A stretch of DNA of 64,000 nucleotides, from contig NZ_JAHDTI010000010.1 of the NCBI RefSeq assembly GCF_018531495.1, forward strand, positions 248,001 through 312,000, written 5' to 3'. Position numbers and translations under genes: made by a program. Position 1 is the first letter of the stretch, and each line of letters begins with the position of its first letter. Origin of the DNA: Nonomuraea sediminis (GTDB lineage: Bacteria; Actinomycetota; Actinomycetes; Streptosporangiales; Streptosporangiaceae). The notes below the pieces were generated by a model that saw only the letters and a list, made by a program, of their open reading frames with translations, did not search any database and had not been told where the DNA came from. Below, one piece after another: positions 32,398 to 40,768 of the stretch.

Positions 32398-33262
32398 GGT
32401 CCACCCGCCCGATGAGCCAGATCTGGCCGAGGGTGATCAGCAGCGACAGCAGGAACAGCACCACGCCCATGGCGTTGGCGCGGCCGGTGTCGAACTGGAC
32501 GAATCCCTCGTTGTAGACGTAGTAGAGGGCGGTCCGGGTGGCGCCGTCGGGCCCGCCCTGGGTGAGGACGTAGATCTGGGTGAAGGTCTGCAGCCCGGTC
32601 AGGGTGGTGACGACCCAGATCAGCAGGGTCTGGCGGCGCATCATGGGCCACTGGATGCTGGTGAAGCGGCGCCAGGCGCCGGCGCCGTCGACGCTGGCGG
32701 CGTCCAGCACGTCGCCGGGCAGCGATTTGAGGGCGGCCAGGTAGAGGATGACGTTCTGTCCGAAGAACTGCCACGACCCGAAGCTGAGTACGGCCAGCAG
32801 CGCCAGCCCGGGCGTGGACAGGAAGTCGGCCTGCGGCAGGCGGACCAGGCTGAGCAGCCGGTTGATCAGCCCGAACTGGGGCGCGAACATGTTGGCCCAG
32901 ATGAGCGCGGTGGCCACGACGGGCACGACGAGCGGGATGACGAACGGCGCCCGCAGCCGGGCCACGCCGGGCGCCTTGGAGTTGAGCAGCAGCGCGAGCG
33001 CGAGCCCGGCTCCCATGGTGAGGACGACGAACCCGGCGGTGTAGACGGCGGTGACGCCGAGGGCGTGGCCGCCGCCCTCGGCGAGCATCTGCCGGTAGTT
33101 GTCCAGCCCGACGTACTGCGGCGAGGCGTCGAACACCCCGCCGCCGTACAGGCTGCGCCAGATGAGCATGGCCAGCGGGATGAGGGAGAAGGCCACCGTG
33201 AGCAGCACGGTGGGCGCGACGAAGGCGTAGGCCAGCGCCCAGGTGCGGTAGCGCCGGCGCAT
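32387..33262 (-). CDS. Carbohydrate ABC transporter permease (MalF/UgpA-like)
   Basis: A 291-residue integral membrane permease with about six helices. It begins AYAFVAPTVLLTVAFSLIPL and has the EAA-type loop LPGDVLDAASVDGAGAWRRF near residue 190. It forms the translocation pore with the MalG-like partner encoded immediately downstream. Its ATG overlaps the TGA of the solute-binding protein gene, giving tight translational coupling. Sugar specificity is set by the binding protein and cannot be read here. Confidence 0.93.
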   Translation of the reverse strand: MRRRYRTWALAYAFVAPTVLLTVAFSLIPLAMLIWRSLYGGGVFDASPQYVGLDNYRQMLAEGGGHALGVTAVYTAGFVVLTMGAGLALALLLNSKAPGVARLRAPFVIPLVVPVVATALIWANMFAPQFGLINRLLSLVRLPQADFLSTPGLALLAVLSFGSWQFFGQNVILYLAALKSLPGDVLDAASVDGAGAWRRFTSIQWPMMRRQTLLIWVVTTLTGLQTFTQIYVLTQGGPDGATRTALYYVYNEGFVQFDTGRANAMGVVLFLLSLLITLGQIWLIGRVDRAR

Positions 33263-34542
33263 CAGCCCAGCTTCTTCAGCGCCGCATCGCCGTCCTGGGC
33301 GGCCTTGGCCAGCGCCTCGGCGGGGGTCTTCTGGCCTTTGAGCGCGGCGTTGATCTGGGTCCACAGGCTCTGGGAGATCGCGTCGTAGGCGGGGGTGATG
33401 GGGCGGACCTTGCCGGTCTTCTCGGCTTCGGCGAACACCGGGTAGGTGGGGTTCTTGGCGATGTGGTCCTTGAGCACCTGCTGGTCGAGCTGGGCGGGGT
33501 CGGAGGGCAGGCCGCCGTTCTTGGCGGCCAGGTAGGCGCCCTGGGCGGGGGTGGTGAGGAATTTCAGGAATTCCAGGCCCGCCTTCTCGGCCTGCTCGTC
33601 GGTCTTGAGCAGGGCGGCCACGCCGATGCCCATGCTGGTGGAGGTGCCGGCGGCGCCGGCGGGCATGGGGGCGACGCCGAAGTCGATGCCGGCCTTCTCG
33701 AACGTGGGCACCGCCCACTGGCCGTTGACGATCATGGAGACGGTGCCGCTGGCGAAGGCGGGCGCGCCGTCGAAGCTGCCGGCCTGGGCGTAGCTGGTGC
33801 TGGGGGCGGCCTTGTTCTTGATCAGGTCGGCCCAGGTGGTGAGCGCCTTGACGCCGGCGGGGCTGTTGAAGGCGGTGGCGGTGCCGTCGGCGGTCAGGAA
33901 CGAGCCGCCCTCGGCGTAGAGCATGGGCTCCCAGGCGAAGGAGATCCACTCGGACTCGCCGAGCGGGACGTAGAAGCCGTACTTGTTCTTGGCCGGGTCC
34001 GACAGCTTCTTGGCGTAGTCGGCCAGCTCGGTCCAGGTCTTGGGCGGGTTCTGCAGGCCGGCGTCGGCGAAGGCCTTCTTGTTGTAGAACAGCACGATGT
34101 CGCCGACGCCCGCCAGGGCGATGCCCAGCTGGTGGCCCTTGTAGAACAGCGAGTCCTTGATGCCCGGGTACAGGGCGTTGGTCTCGGCGGTGAGCTTGCC
34201 GTCCAGCGGGACGAGTTTGCCGCTCTGGGCGATCACGGGCAGGTCGGAGGGGTTCTGGGTGAGCAGGACGGTCGGCTGGGTGCCGTTCTTGACGGCGGCG
34301 ATGACCTTGGGCAGGTACTGGTCGGAGCTGGCGATGTACTGGCCCTTGGCGTGCATGCCGGGGTGGGCCTTGTCGAAGGCGGCGTCGATCTCGGCGATCT
34401 GGTCGGGCTGCCAGCCGCTGGTCCAGTAGGTGAACGTGCCGCCCTGGGCGCCGCCGGTGCCGCTCGATCCGCCGCAGGCTGCGGCGGTGAGGACGAGGCC
34501 GAGCGTGGCGGCGGCTCCTGCGACCTTGTTCCTGATCATCAT
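33262..34542 (-). CDS. Sugar ABC transporter solute-binding lipoprotein
   Basis: A 426-residue extracellular binding protein (family 1). The N-terminus is a lipoprotein signal, with a hydrophobic core and a lipobox ending in LTAAACGG, so the mature protein is anchored by a lipid-modified cysteine. The body has the two-lobe layout, with GTFTYWTSGWQPDQ, SDQYLPKVIAAVKNG and the YGFYVPLGESEW region. AAGGAGAC precedes the start; ATGs at 34542 and 34539 are both possible. It is the first gene of the operon, and a TAAC-CAA-GTTA dyad lies about 50 bp upstream. Confidence 0.92.
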   Translation of the reverse strand: MMIRNKVAGAAATLGLVLTAAACGGSSGTGGAQGGTFTYWTSGWQPDQIAEIDAAFDKAHPGMHAKGQYIASSDQYLPKVIAAVKNGTQPTVLLTQNPSDLPVIAQSGKLVPLDGKLTAETNALYPGIKDSLFYKGHQLGIALAGVGDIVLFYNKKAFADAGLQNPPKTWTELADYAKKLSDPAKNKYGFYVPLGESEWISFAWEPMLYAEGGSFLTADGTATAFNSPAGVKALTTWADLIKNKAAPSTSYAQAGSFDGAPAFASGTVSMIVNGQWAVPTFEKAGIDFGVAPMPAGAAGTSTSMGIGVAALLKTDEQAEKAGLEFLKFLTTPAQGAYLAAKNGGLPSDPAQLDQQVLKDHIAKNPTYPVFAEAEKTGKVRPITPAYDAISQSLWTQINAALKGQKTPAEALAKAAQDGDAALKKLG

Positions 34543-34589
34543 CCGGTTTCGTCTCCTTGCGGCGAAGCGGGCTCGGCTGGGAGCCATGA

Positions 34590-34600
34590 TAACCAAGTTA
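34590..34600. promoter_or_regulatory. TAAC-N3-GTTA operator upstream of the sugar ABC operon
   Basis: A perfect 11-bp dyad, TAAC-CAA-GTTA, lies 48 bp before the binding-protein start. A TATCAT-like -10 box in the minus direction overlaps it. The same half-sites occur twice in front of the TetR gene at 35454, which makes that TetR a candidate regulator of this operon. Confidence 0.5.
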
Positions 34601-34686
34601 ATGAATCGGTAATGCGGGGATGATGTGGTGATCTGCTGCACACCAGGTAAGTGATCTTTCCCGTTCAAGTCAACAGCTGAAGAGAT

Positions 34687-34829
34687 GTACGGCGAGGCCG
34701 CCGCCCCCGGCCGCCCGCCGCACTCCGGCTGAGGACCCGCGACCGGCGCTCGCGGCGAGTTGGTGACGGTCGCCCGCCGCCACGGCGCCTCGACCCGCGG
34801 GCACCGCGGTCCCGCCAGGCCTGCCGTAC
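34687..34829 (+). repeat. 142-bp GTAC-bounded element, copy 7
   Basis: A 143-bp copy opening GTACGGCGAGGCC and ending GGCCTGCCGTAC. The core is more diverged (GGCTGAGGACCCGCGACCGG, GGCGAGTTGGTGAC). It lies between the start of the sugar operon and the TetR stop, and its right end is 11 bp from that stop. Its orientation is opposite to both neighbours, so it is an exception to the same-direction rule. Confidence 0.8.
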
Positions 34830-34839
34830 CGGAGGCAGG

Positions 34840-35448
34840 TCAGGGAAGGCGCAGCAGGGCGAAGGCGCGGTCGGCCTCCGCGCTCGCCTCGGCGGTGACC
34901 TGGGCCAGGGGGCGCCCGGCGGCCAGGGCCTGATGGTTGCGCCGGGCCAGGACCCGCAGGGTGGCCTGGACGTGGGCGGCGAGCAGTTCGGCGGCGAGCC
35001 GGTCGGGCGCGGCGGGCATCACCCCGGCCAGCGCGTCGGCCAGGGCACGCTCGGCCTCGGCCATGTAGTGGTGCAACCGGGCGGCCAGGCTCGGGGTGTC
35101 GAACACCATCCGGTGGAAGGCCATCACCTCGGGGGTGTCGTTCAGCCCGGTGACCGGGTCGTTGCGCCGCAGCCCCTGCTGGAAGTGGGCGTGCAGCGCC
35201 TGGATCGGGTCGCCCCCTGCGGCGGCCACGACGCGGGCCGACTCGTCCTGGTGGTCGGCGATGCGGTGCAGGACCAGGTCCTCCTTGGTGGGGAAGTACT
35301 TGAACAGCGTCGGCTTGGACACCCCGGCGGCCGCGGCGATCTCGGTGACGGGCACCTGGTCGAAGCCTCGCTCCAGGAAGAGCGCGATGGCCGCGGCGGA
35401 GATGGCGTCATGCTGTCGGCGGCGCTGCTGCTCGCGTAGTCCGGTCAT
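34840..35448 (-). CDS. TetR family transcriptional regulator
   Basis: A 202-residue TetR repressor. LREQQRRRQHDAISAAAIAL leads into the helix-turn-helix VPVTEIAAAAGVSKPTLFKYF, residues about 30-50. The C-terminal domain has PEVMAFHRMVFDTPSLAARL. I use the ATG at 35448; an in-frame GTG at 35454 is possible. It is divergent from the helicase gene, with two TTAAC-N3-GTYAA dyads in the 50-bp gap. A third similar dyad lies upstream of the sugar ABC operon. The ligand is unknown. Confidence 0.92.
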   Translation of the reverse strand: MTGLREQQRRRQHDAISAAAIALFLERGFDQVPVTEIAAAAGVSKPTLFKYFPTKEDLVLHRIADHQDESARVVAAAGGDPIQALHAHFQQGLRRNDPVTGLNDTPEVMAFHRMVFDTPSLAARLHHYMAEAERALADALAGVMPAAPDRLAAELLAAHVQATLRVLARRNHQALAAGRPLAQVTAEASAEADRAFALLRLP

Positions 35449-35458
35449 GCCCACAATG

Positions 35459-35488
35459 TTAACCTGGTCAAAGTCTTAACCGAGTTAA
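35459..35488. promoter_or_regulatory. Paired TTAAC-N3-GTTAA operators, TetR/helicase
   Basis: TTAAC-CTG-GTCAA at 35459-35471 has one changed base in its right half; TTAAC-CGA-GTTAA at 35476-35488 is perfect. Their centres are 17 bp apart, suitable for two repressor dimers on nearby faces. They fill almost the whole gap between the divergent genes, so one protein could silence both. Confidence 0.62.
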
Positions 35489-35503
35489 CACATGGGGGAC
35501 TGG

Positions 35504-37453
35504 ATGCTGGAGGAGGAGCGCGCCTACGTCGAGGTGTGCCGGGCGGGCCTGCGCCGGATGCTGCGGGGCGCCCGCGACAACGTGATCATCGGCGAGACCG
35601 TGGCAGGCGACCGCTACAGCGCCGAACGGCTCGGCCGCCACCTCAAGAGCCTGGCCAAGCAGCTCGGCGAGGAGCCCGACGGGCCGCCCTTCTTCGGCCG
35701 GCTGGACTTCACGCCCGCCTCCGAGCACCACGGCCGCGCCTACCACATCGGGCGGCGCCACATCCCCGGCGAGCACGGCGGCCCGCCCGTGGTCATCGAC
35801 TGGCGGGCGCCGGTGTCGCGGGCCTTCTACCGGGCCAGCGCGCGCGAGCCGATGGGCGTGGCGGTGCGCCGCCGCTTCGGCTGGTCGCACCTGTCGCTGA
35901 CCGGGTTCGAGGACGAGCGGCTCGGGCAGGGCGAGCAGCGCGACAGCGAGATCCTGGCCGCCGAGATCGAACGGCCGCGGGTGGGCCCGATGCGCGACAT
36001 CGTGGCCACCATCCAGCCCGAGCAGGACGAGCTGGTGCGCGCCGGGCTGGAGGCGACGATCTGCGTGCAGGGCGCGCCGGGCACCGGCAAGACCGCGGTG
36101 GGCCTGCACCGGGCCGCCTACCTGCTGTATGCGCACCGGCAGCGGCTGGAGCGGCGCGGCGTGCTCATCCTGGGGCCCAACCCGACGTTCCTGCGCTACA
36201 TCGAGCAGGTGCTGCCGGCCCTGGGCGAGGTCGACGTCGAGCAGACCACCCTGGAGCGGCTGCTGGGCGCCACGGAAGTCGGGGCCGCCGACACGGCCGA
36301 GGCCGCGGCGGTCAAGCACGACGCCCGCATGGCCGAGGTGCTGCGCCGGGCGCTGTTCGGCCGCATCGGCAAGCCGGTCGAGCCGCTGGCGGTGCCCGAC
36401 GGCTCCTACCGGTGGCGGGTGGAGGAGGACGAGCTGCGCCGCATCGTCGACGACACCCGGCGCGAGGGCCTGCCGTACGGGGTGGGGCGCGAGCGCGTGC
36501 GGGCCCGGGTCGTGGAGCGGGTGCGCAGGCAGGCCGAGCTGCGCGGGCAGAGCACGGGCGCCACCTGGGTCAAGCGGATCGGCAGGGGCGTGACCCCGTT
36601 CCTGGATGCCGTCTGGCCCGCGGCCCGGCCGGAGCAGGTGCTGGCCGAGGTGCTGTCGGGCCCGGCCGACGACGGGATCCTGGACGCGGCCGAGCGGCAG
36701 GCCATCACCTGGGCCAGGCCGCCGCGCACGGCCGCCGGCGCCCGATGGTCGGCCGCGGACCTGGTACTGCTCGACGAGCTGGCCGGGCTCATCGACCGGC
36801 CGCGCGGCTACGGCCACGTCATCGTCGACGAGGCGCAGGACCTGTCGCCGATGCAGTGCCGGGCCATCGCCCGCCGCAGCGAGCACGCCTCGCTGACGGT
36901 GCTGGGCGACCTGGCGCAGGCCACCACGCCGTGGGCGGCGCGCGACTGGCGCGAGCAGCTGGCCGCGCTCGGCAAACCCGGCGGGCGGGTGGTGGCGCTG
37001 ACCACCGGGTTCCGGGTGCCCGGCGCGGTGGTGGACCTGGCCAACCGGCTGCTGGCCAGGCTGGAGGTCGACGTGCCGCCGACCCGCTCGTACCGCTCCG
37101 ACGGGCTGCTGCGCCTGACCCCCGCCGCCGACCTGGACGCCGCGGTGGTCGCCGCGGCGTCGCAGGCGCTGGCCTTCGAGGGGTCGATCGGGGTGATCGC
37201 CGCCGACGACAGGGTGGAGCCGCTGACGGAGGCGCTCTGGGACGCGGGGCTCGAGCTGGGCGAACGCCTGGCCGTGGTCGGCGCGTCCGCGGTCAAGGGG
37301 CTGGAGTACGACCACGTGATCGTGGCCGAGCCCGCCGCGATCACCGGCGCCGGGCCGCGCGGCCTCAACCGGCTGTATGTGGCGCTGACGCGGGCGGTGT
37401 CGCGGCTGGAGGTCGTGCACGCCCTGCCGCTGCCGGCCGAACTGACCAGGTGA
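35504..37453 (+). CDS. UvrD-like helicase, HelD/HelR family
   Basis: A 649-residue superfamily 1 ATPase. Walker A is GAPGTGKTAVGLHRAAYLL near residue 185, Walker B is VIVDEAQDLSPMQCR near residue 440, and late motifs are GLEYDHVIV and RLYVALTRAVSRLEV. The N-terminal EEERAYVEVCRAGLRRML coiled segment and the DWRAPVSRAFYRA motif match HelD-like proteins. Those bind RNA polymerase and release stalled or rifamycin-blocked enzyme. GGGGGA before the ATG at 35504 favours that start over 35492. The divergent TetR protein probably represses it. DNA repair is the alternative role. Confidence 0.82.
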   Translation: MLEEERAYVEVCRAGLRRMLRGARDNVIIGETVAGDRYSAERLGRHLKSLAKQLGEEPDGPPFFGRLDFTPASEHHGRAYHIGRRHIPGEHGGPPVVIDWRAPVSRAFYRASAREPMGVAVRRRFGWSHLSLTGFEDERLGQGEQRDSEILAAEIERPRVGPMRDIVATIQPEQDELVRAGLEATICVQGAPGTGKTAVGLHRAAYLLYAHRQRLERRGVLILGPNPTFLRYIEQVLPALGEVDVEQTTLERLLGATEVGAADTAEAAAVKHDARMAEVLRRALFGRIGKPVEPLAVPDGSYRWRVEEDELRRIVDDTRREGLPYGVGRERVRARVVERVRRQAELRGQSTGATWVKRIGRGVTPFLDAVWPAARPEQVLAEVLSGPADDGILDAAERQAITWARPPRTAAGARWSAADLVLLDELAGLIDRPRGYGHVIVDEAQDLSPMQCRAIARRSEHASLTVLGDLAQATTPWAARDWREQLAALGKPGGRVVALTTGFRVPGAVVDLANRLLARLEVDVPPTRSYRSDGLLRLTPAADLDAAVVAAASQALAFEGSIGVIAADDRVEPLTEALWDAGLELGERLAVVGASAVKGLEYDHVIVAEPAAITGAGPRGLNRLYVALTRAVSRLEVVHALPLPAELTR

Positions 37454-37538
37454 GGCCGCCCCAGGTCCTTGATCGTTGATACCGTGGCCTCGGCCGCCCG
37501 GCCAGGGTCCGCCTTCCCCCTCATGAGATCCTGGCCGG

Positions 37539-38135
37539 GTGCTTCCCCCACCCGAGCGGCTGCGCGAGGTCGTCACCGCCAACCTGGCCGCCTTCCCCGT
37601 GCGGCGGGCACCGGTATCCGACGGGCTGCGCCGTGCCGCGGTCACCGTGTGCGTGCTGGAGGATCCGCACGGCCTGCCGTACACGATCCTCATCAAGCGC
37701 GCCCCGCGCGGCCGCAACGCCGGGCAGTGGGCGCTGCCGGGCGGGCGGCTGGACGACGGCGAGGAGCCGGTGCAGGCGGCGCTGCGCGAGCTGGCCGAGG
37801 AGACCTCGGTGCGCGACGTGCGGGTGGCGGGGCTGCTGGACGACTTCGTGACCGACTCGGGGTTCGTCATCACCCCGGTGGTGGCCTTCGGCGGGGCGCA
37901 GCGGCCGGTGGCCGATCCGCGCGAGGTGGCCTCGGTGCACGCGGTGACCCTGGAGCGCTTCCTGGCGCCGGGGGTGCCGCGCTGGCGCGGCGGGCTGCTG
38001 CAGATGCCGCTGGGCCCCGGCATCGTGGTGCACGCGCCGACCGGCGCGATTTTGTGGCAGTTCGCCGAAGTGGCGCTGCGAGGCCGTGAGCTGCGCGTTC
38101 TCGACGTGGAGCAGCCCCGGTGGACCAGAACGTGA
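37539..38135 (+). CDS. Nudix hydrolase
   Basis: A 198-residue Nudix enzyme. The full Nudix box is present in GGRLDDGEEPVQAALRELAE followed by ET, near residues 68-90, with the REL-x-EE metal-binding glutamates. The IKRAPRGRNAGQWALPGG approach is typical of CoA- or nucleotide-pyrophosphatases. The start is GTG at 37539 with only a weak ribosome site. It begins 85 bp after the helicase stop and may be on the same transcript. Substrate is not predictable. Confidence 0.9.
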   Translation: MLPPPERLREVVTANLAAFPVRRAPVSDGLRRAAVTVCVLEDPHGLPYTILIKRAPRGRNAGQWALPGGRLDDGEEPVQAALRELAEETSVRDVRVAGLLDDFVTDSGFVITPVVAFGGAQRPVADPREVASVHAVTLERFLAPGVPRWRGGLLQMPLGPGIVVHAPTGAILWQFAEVALRGRELRVLDVEQPRWTRT

Positions 38136-38154
38136 CGCAATCTTGGGCCGGGAT

Positions 38155-38185
38155 GGAATACGTGCCGGTGGATGTCCGTTAGAGT
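38155..38185 (+). promoter_or_regulatory. SigR-like promoter, GGAAT-N18-GTT
   Basis: GGAAT at 38155-38159 is separated by exactly 18 bp from GTT at 38178-38180. This matches the actinobacterial SigR/SigH oxidative-stress promoter pattern. Transcription would start at about 38187-38191, precisely where the structured RNA candidate begins. A TAGAGT hexamer at 38180-38185 could also act as a vegetative -10 box. Confidence 0.5.
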
Positions 38186-38186
38186 C

Positions 38187-38341
38187 AAGTGGCCGATGTG
38201 GTTTGTGTCCCCCGGGCCGCAAATTACCGCCTTCACGGAATACCGTTCGGCTGGAGCCGTGTTGTGCCTCTCGCCGAGGAGGCGACCGCCACATCGGCCT
38301 TAAAGGCTTCTCAGGCGCCCCGCCGTCAGGCGGGGCGCCTG
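38187..38341 (+). ncRNA. Candidate structured small RNA or leader
   Basis: This intergenic stretch folds convincingly on paper. GGCCGATGTGG at 38191-38201 pairs perfectly with CCACATCGGCC at 38289-38299. The enclosed 87 bases contain an ACGG-AATA-CCGT hairpin, a GGC-TGGA-GCC hairpin and a GCCTC/GAGGC hairpin. A perfect 13-bp terminator stem follows at 38312-38341. It has its own promoter candidate and no ORF. It does not match riboswitch, tmRNA, RNase P or SRP consensus elements that I know. It may be a free-standing sRNA, or a leader of the acyltransferase gene 47 bp beyond. Confidence 0.55.
38312..38341 (+). terminator. Intrinsic terminator hairpin
   Basis: Perfect 13-bp stem with a four-base GTCA loop, arms CAGGCGCCCCGCC and its complement. 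The following bases (CTCTATGG) are only weakly T-rich, as is usual in actinomycetes. It ends the candidate RNA and precedes the plsC start. Confidence 0.75.
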
Positions 38342-38387
38342 CTCTATGGTGGGGTGCGCCCGTCCGAGGAACGTCCAGGAGAGCCTG

Positions 38388-39047
38388 TTGCTATACCAAG
38401 TGGTCAAGTCCGTCGCCACGCCGCTGGCCCACGCGATGTGCCGCCCGCACATCTCCGGCGCGGCGCACGTGCCCAGGCGGGGCGGGGCGATCCTGGCCGC
38501 CAACCACCTGTCGGTGATCGACTCCTTCCTGCTGCCGGCGCTGCTGCCGCGCCACGTCACCTTCACCGCCAAGAACGAGTACTTCTCCGGCAACCCGCTC
38601 TCCCAGTTCTTCATGCGCCTGGGCGGCAGCCTGCCCATCGACCGCGACAGCGCCCACGCCGCGCAGGCCATGCTGGACGCCGCCGCCGACCTGCTGGAGC
38701 GCGGCGAGCTGTTCGGCATCCACCCCGAGGGCACCCGCTCGCCCGACGGCCGCCTGTACCGCGGCAAGATCGGCGTGGCGTGGCTTGCGCTCAAGACCGG
38801 CGCACCGGTGCTGCCGGTGGCCCTCAGCGGCACCGAGAAAGTCCTGCCGCTCGGGGCGAAGGTTCCGCGACCCGCCCGGGTGGGCATCACCATCGGCAAG
38901 CCGATGACCTTCGACGGCGACCACGCCAGCGCCCGCGACCGGCGCCGCGTCACCGACGAGATCATGGCCGCCATCCAGGAGCTGTCCGGTCAGGAGTACG
39001 TGCCCGCCTACGCCGCGAGCGTCAAAGCGTCGGGCGGTATGACCTGA
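38388..39047 (+). CDS. plsC: 1-acyl-sn-glycerol-3-phosphate acyltransferase
   Basis: A 219-residue PlsC-type acyltransferase that adds the second acyl chain to lysophosphatidate in phospholipid synthesis, at the inner face of the membrane. The catalytic NHxxxxD is in AANHLSVIDSFLL near residue 37, and the glycerol-phosphate-binding HPEGTRSPDG is near residue 110. I prefer the TTG at 38388 because AGGAGAG lies four bases upstream. The ATG at 38346 follows directly on the terminator hairpin and has no ribosome site. Confidence 0.88.
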   Translation: MLYQVVKSVATPLAHAMCRPHISGAAHVPRRGGAILAANHLSVIDSFLLPALLPRHVTFTAKNEYFSGNPLSQFFMRLGGSLPIDRDSAHAAQAMLDAAADLLERGELFGIHPEGTRSPDGRLYRGKIGVAWLALKTGAPVLPVALSGTEKVLPLGAKVPRPARVGITIGKPMTFDGDHASARDRRRVTDEIMAAIQELSGQEYVPAYAASVKASGGMT

Positions 39048-39093
39048 TCTGTCGCTAAGCTCGGGGATCCGTCAACGTTCAGGGGGCTGACCA

Positions 39094-40695
39094 GTGGCGC
39101 GAGGCCGCACCATCGCGATCGTGTCCGGCGCCGTCGTGCTGGTGGTGGGGGCCGCCGCCGGCGGCGCCTACTACGTGCTGCACACCCGCGGCACGCCCGC
39201 CGAGACCGCCGCCCGCTTCGCCGCGGCCTGGCAGGCGGGCAACGACACCGCCATGACCGCCGAACTGACCCGCCCCCAGCCGCTTGCCGCCTACGACCAG
39301 ATGCGCACCGCGCTGGCCGTGCAGACCACCACGGTCGCCCTCGGCAAGGTCACCGAGGGCGACGGTACGGCCAGCGTCCCGTACACCGCCACGCTGCGCC
39401 TGCGCAACCTCGGCGAGTGGAGCTACCAGGGCGCCATCGACCTGAAGGTGGCCGACCGCACCTGGAAGGTCGACTGGAGCCCCAAGACCCTCTACCCCGG
39501 CATGACGGCCGGGCAGAGCTTCACGCTGAAGACCCGCTGGCCGGCGCGTGCCGGCATCACCGACGCCGGCGGCACCCGCATCGACGACGGCACCGCGGGC
39601 GGCTCGGTCCAGCAGCTGGTCGGCTTCCTGGACAAGGCCACCAAGAAGGACGTGGCCAAGCTCGGCCCCTCCTACAAGGTGGGCCAGGCCGTCGGCCGCG
39701 GCGGGCTGCAGGAGACCTTCCAGCAGCGCCTGGCCGGCACCCCCACCACCGACATCCAGCTGGCCGGCAAGACGCTGCACACCATCGAGGGCCACGACGG
39801 CAAGGACGTGCGCACCACCCTCGACCCGCGCGCCCAGGCCGCCGCCGTGGCCGCGGTCAAGGACATGAAGAAGCCCACCTCGATGGTGGCCATCAAGCCC
39901 GAAACCGGCGAGATCCTGGCCGTGGTCAACAACCAGGGCGGCTTCAACCGCGCGCTGGACGGCCGCTACCCGCCCGGCTCGACCTTCAAGGCCGTCACCG
40001 CGCTCGGCCTGCTCGGCGCCGGCCTGTCCCCCACCGACAAGGTCACCTGCCCCCAGTACGCCACCGTCGGCGGGCTGAAGATCCAGAACTCCGAGAAGGA
40101 GGAGTTCGGGTCGCTGACCTTCTCCGACTCCTTCGCCTACTCCTGCAACACCACCTTCGCCCCGCTGGCCGAGCAGAAGCTGGGCGCCGCCAAGCTGCTG
40201 GCCGCCGCCGAGCAGGTGGGCTTCAACCAGCCGCTCAACATCGGCGTGCCGGCCACCAAGCCCAGCTTCCCCAAGGCCACCTCCGACTCCGAACTGGCCG
40301 CCGAGGCCTTCGGGCAGGGCCGCATCACCGCCAGCCCGCTGACCATGGCCTCGGTCGCGGCCGCGATCGCCTCCGGCACCTGGCGCCCGCCCACGCTGGT
40401 GCCCGACCTGAAGCAGAAGGCCGAGCCGCGCGAGCTGCCCGCCGAGGCCGTCGGCGAGCTGCACTCGATGATGTCGGCGGTGGTCACCAAGGGCACCGCC
40501 AAGTCGGCCGGGCTGCCGTCGGGCACGCGCGGCAAGACGGGCACCGCCGAGTTCGGCACCGGCGACAAGCTCGACACGCACGCCTGGTTCATGGGGTTCA
40601 AGGGGGACGTGGCCTTCGCCGTGGTGGTCGAGGCCGGGGGTACCGGGGGTAAGGTGGCGGCTCCGGTGGCGGCCGCGTTCCTTCGGGGCTTGTAG
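39094..40695 (+). CDS. Penicillin-binding protein (transpeptidase)
   Basis: A 533-residue class B-like penicillin-binding protein that crosslinks peptidoglycan outside the membrane. An uncleaved signal anchor (residues about 5-30) is followed by an NTF2-like domain of the MecA/PBP2a type (ETAARFAAAWQAGN) and a short linker domain. The transpeptidase domain has S296 in PGSTFK, S350-C-N and K481-T-G all intact. The start is GTG at 39094. It is convergent with the DUF3040 gene. Low-affinity beta-lactam tolerance is possible by analogy with PBP2a but is not shown. Confidence 0.92.
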   Translation: MARGRTIAIVSGAVVLVVGAAAGGAYYVLHTRGTPAETAARFAAAWQAGNDTAMTAELTRPQPLAAYDQMRTALAVQTTTVALGKVTEGDGTASVPYTATLRLRNLGEWSYQGAIDLKVADRTWKVDWSPKTLYPGMTAGQSFTLKTRWPARAGITDAGGTRIDDGTAGGSVQQLVGFLDKATKKDVAKLGPSYKVGQAVGRGGLQETFQQRLAGTPTTDIQLAGKTLHTIEGHDGKDVRTTLDPRAQAAAVAAVKDMKKPTSMVAIKPETGEILAVVNNQGGFNRALDGRYPPGSTFKAVTALGLLGAGLSPTDKVTCPQYATVGGLKIQNSEKEEFGSLTFSDSFAYSCNTTFAPLAEQKLGAAKLLAAAEQVGFNQPLNIGVPATKPSFPKATSDSELAAEAFGQGRITASPLTMASVAAAIASGTWRPPTLVPDLKQKAEPRELPAEAVGELHSMMSAVVTKGTAKSAGLPSGTRGKTGTAEFGTGDKLDTHAWFMGFKGDVAFAVVVEAGGTGGKVAAPVAAAFLRGL

Positions 40696-40768
40696 GCGGG
40701 ACACGCCGATTTTGGGCGGCATGCCGTACTTGACCCTTTTATTTCGGACAGTTTTGTACGGCGGGCTT

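Noticed and set aside
35468-38236. A 922-codon open frame on the minus strand opposite the helicase and Nudix genes
   Set aside because: It is a high-GC shadow: no recognisable domains, Arg/Gly/Pro-rich composition, and it lies antisense to two well-supported genes.
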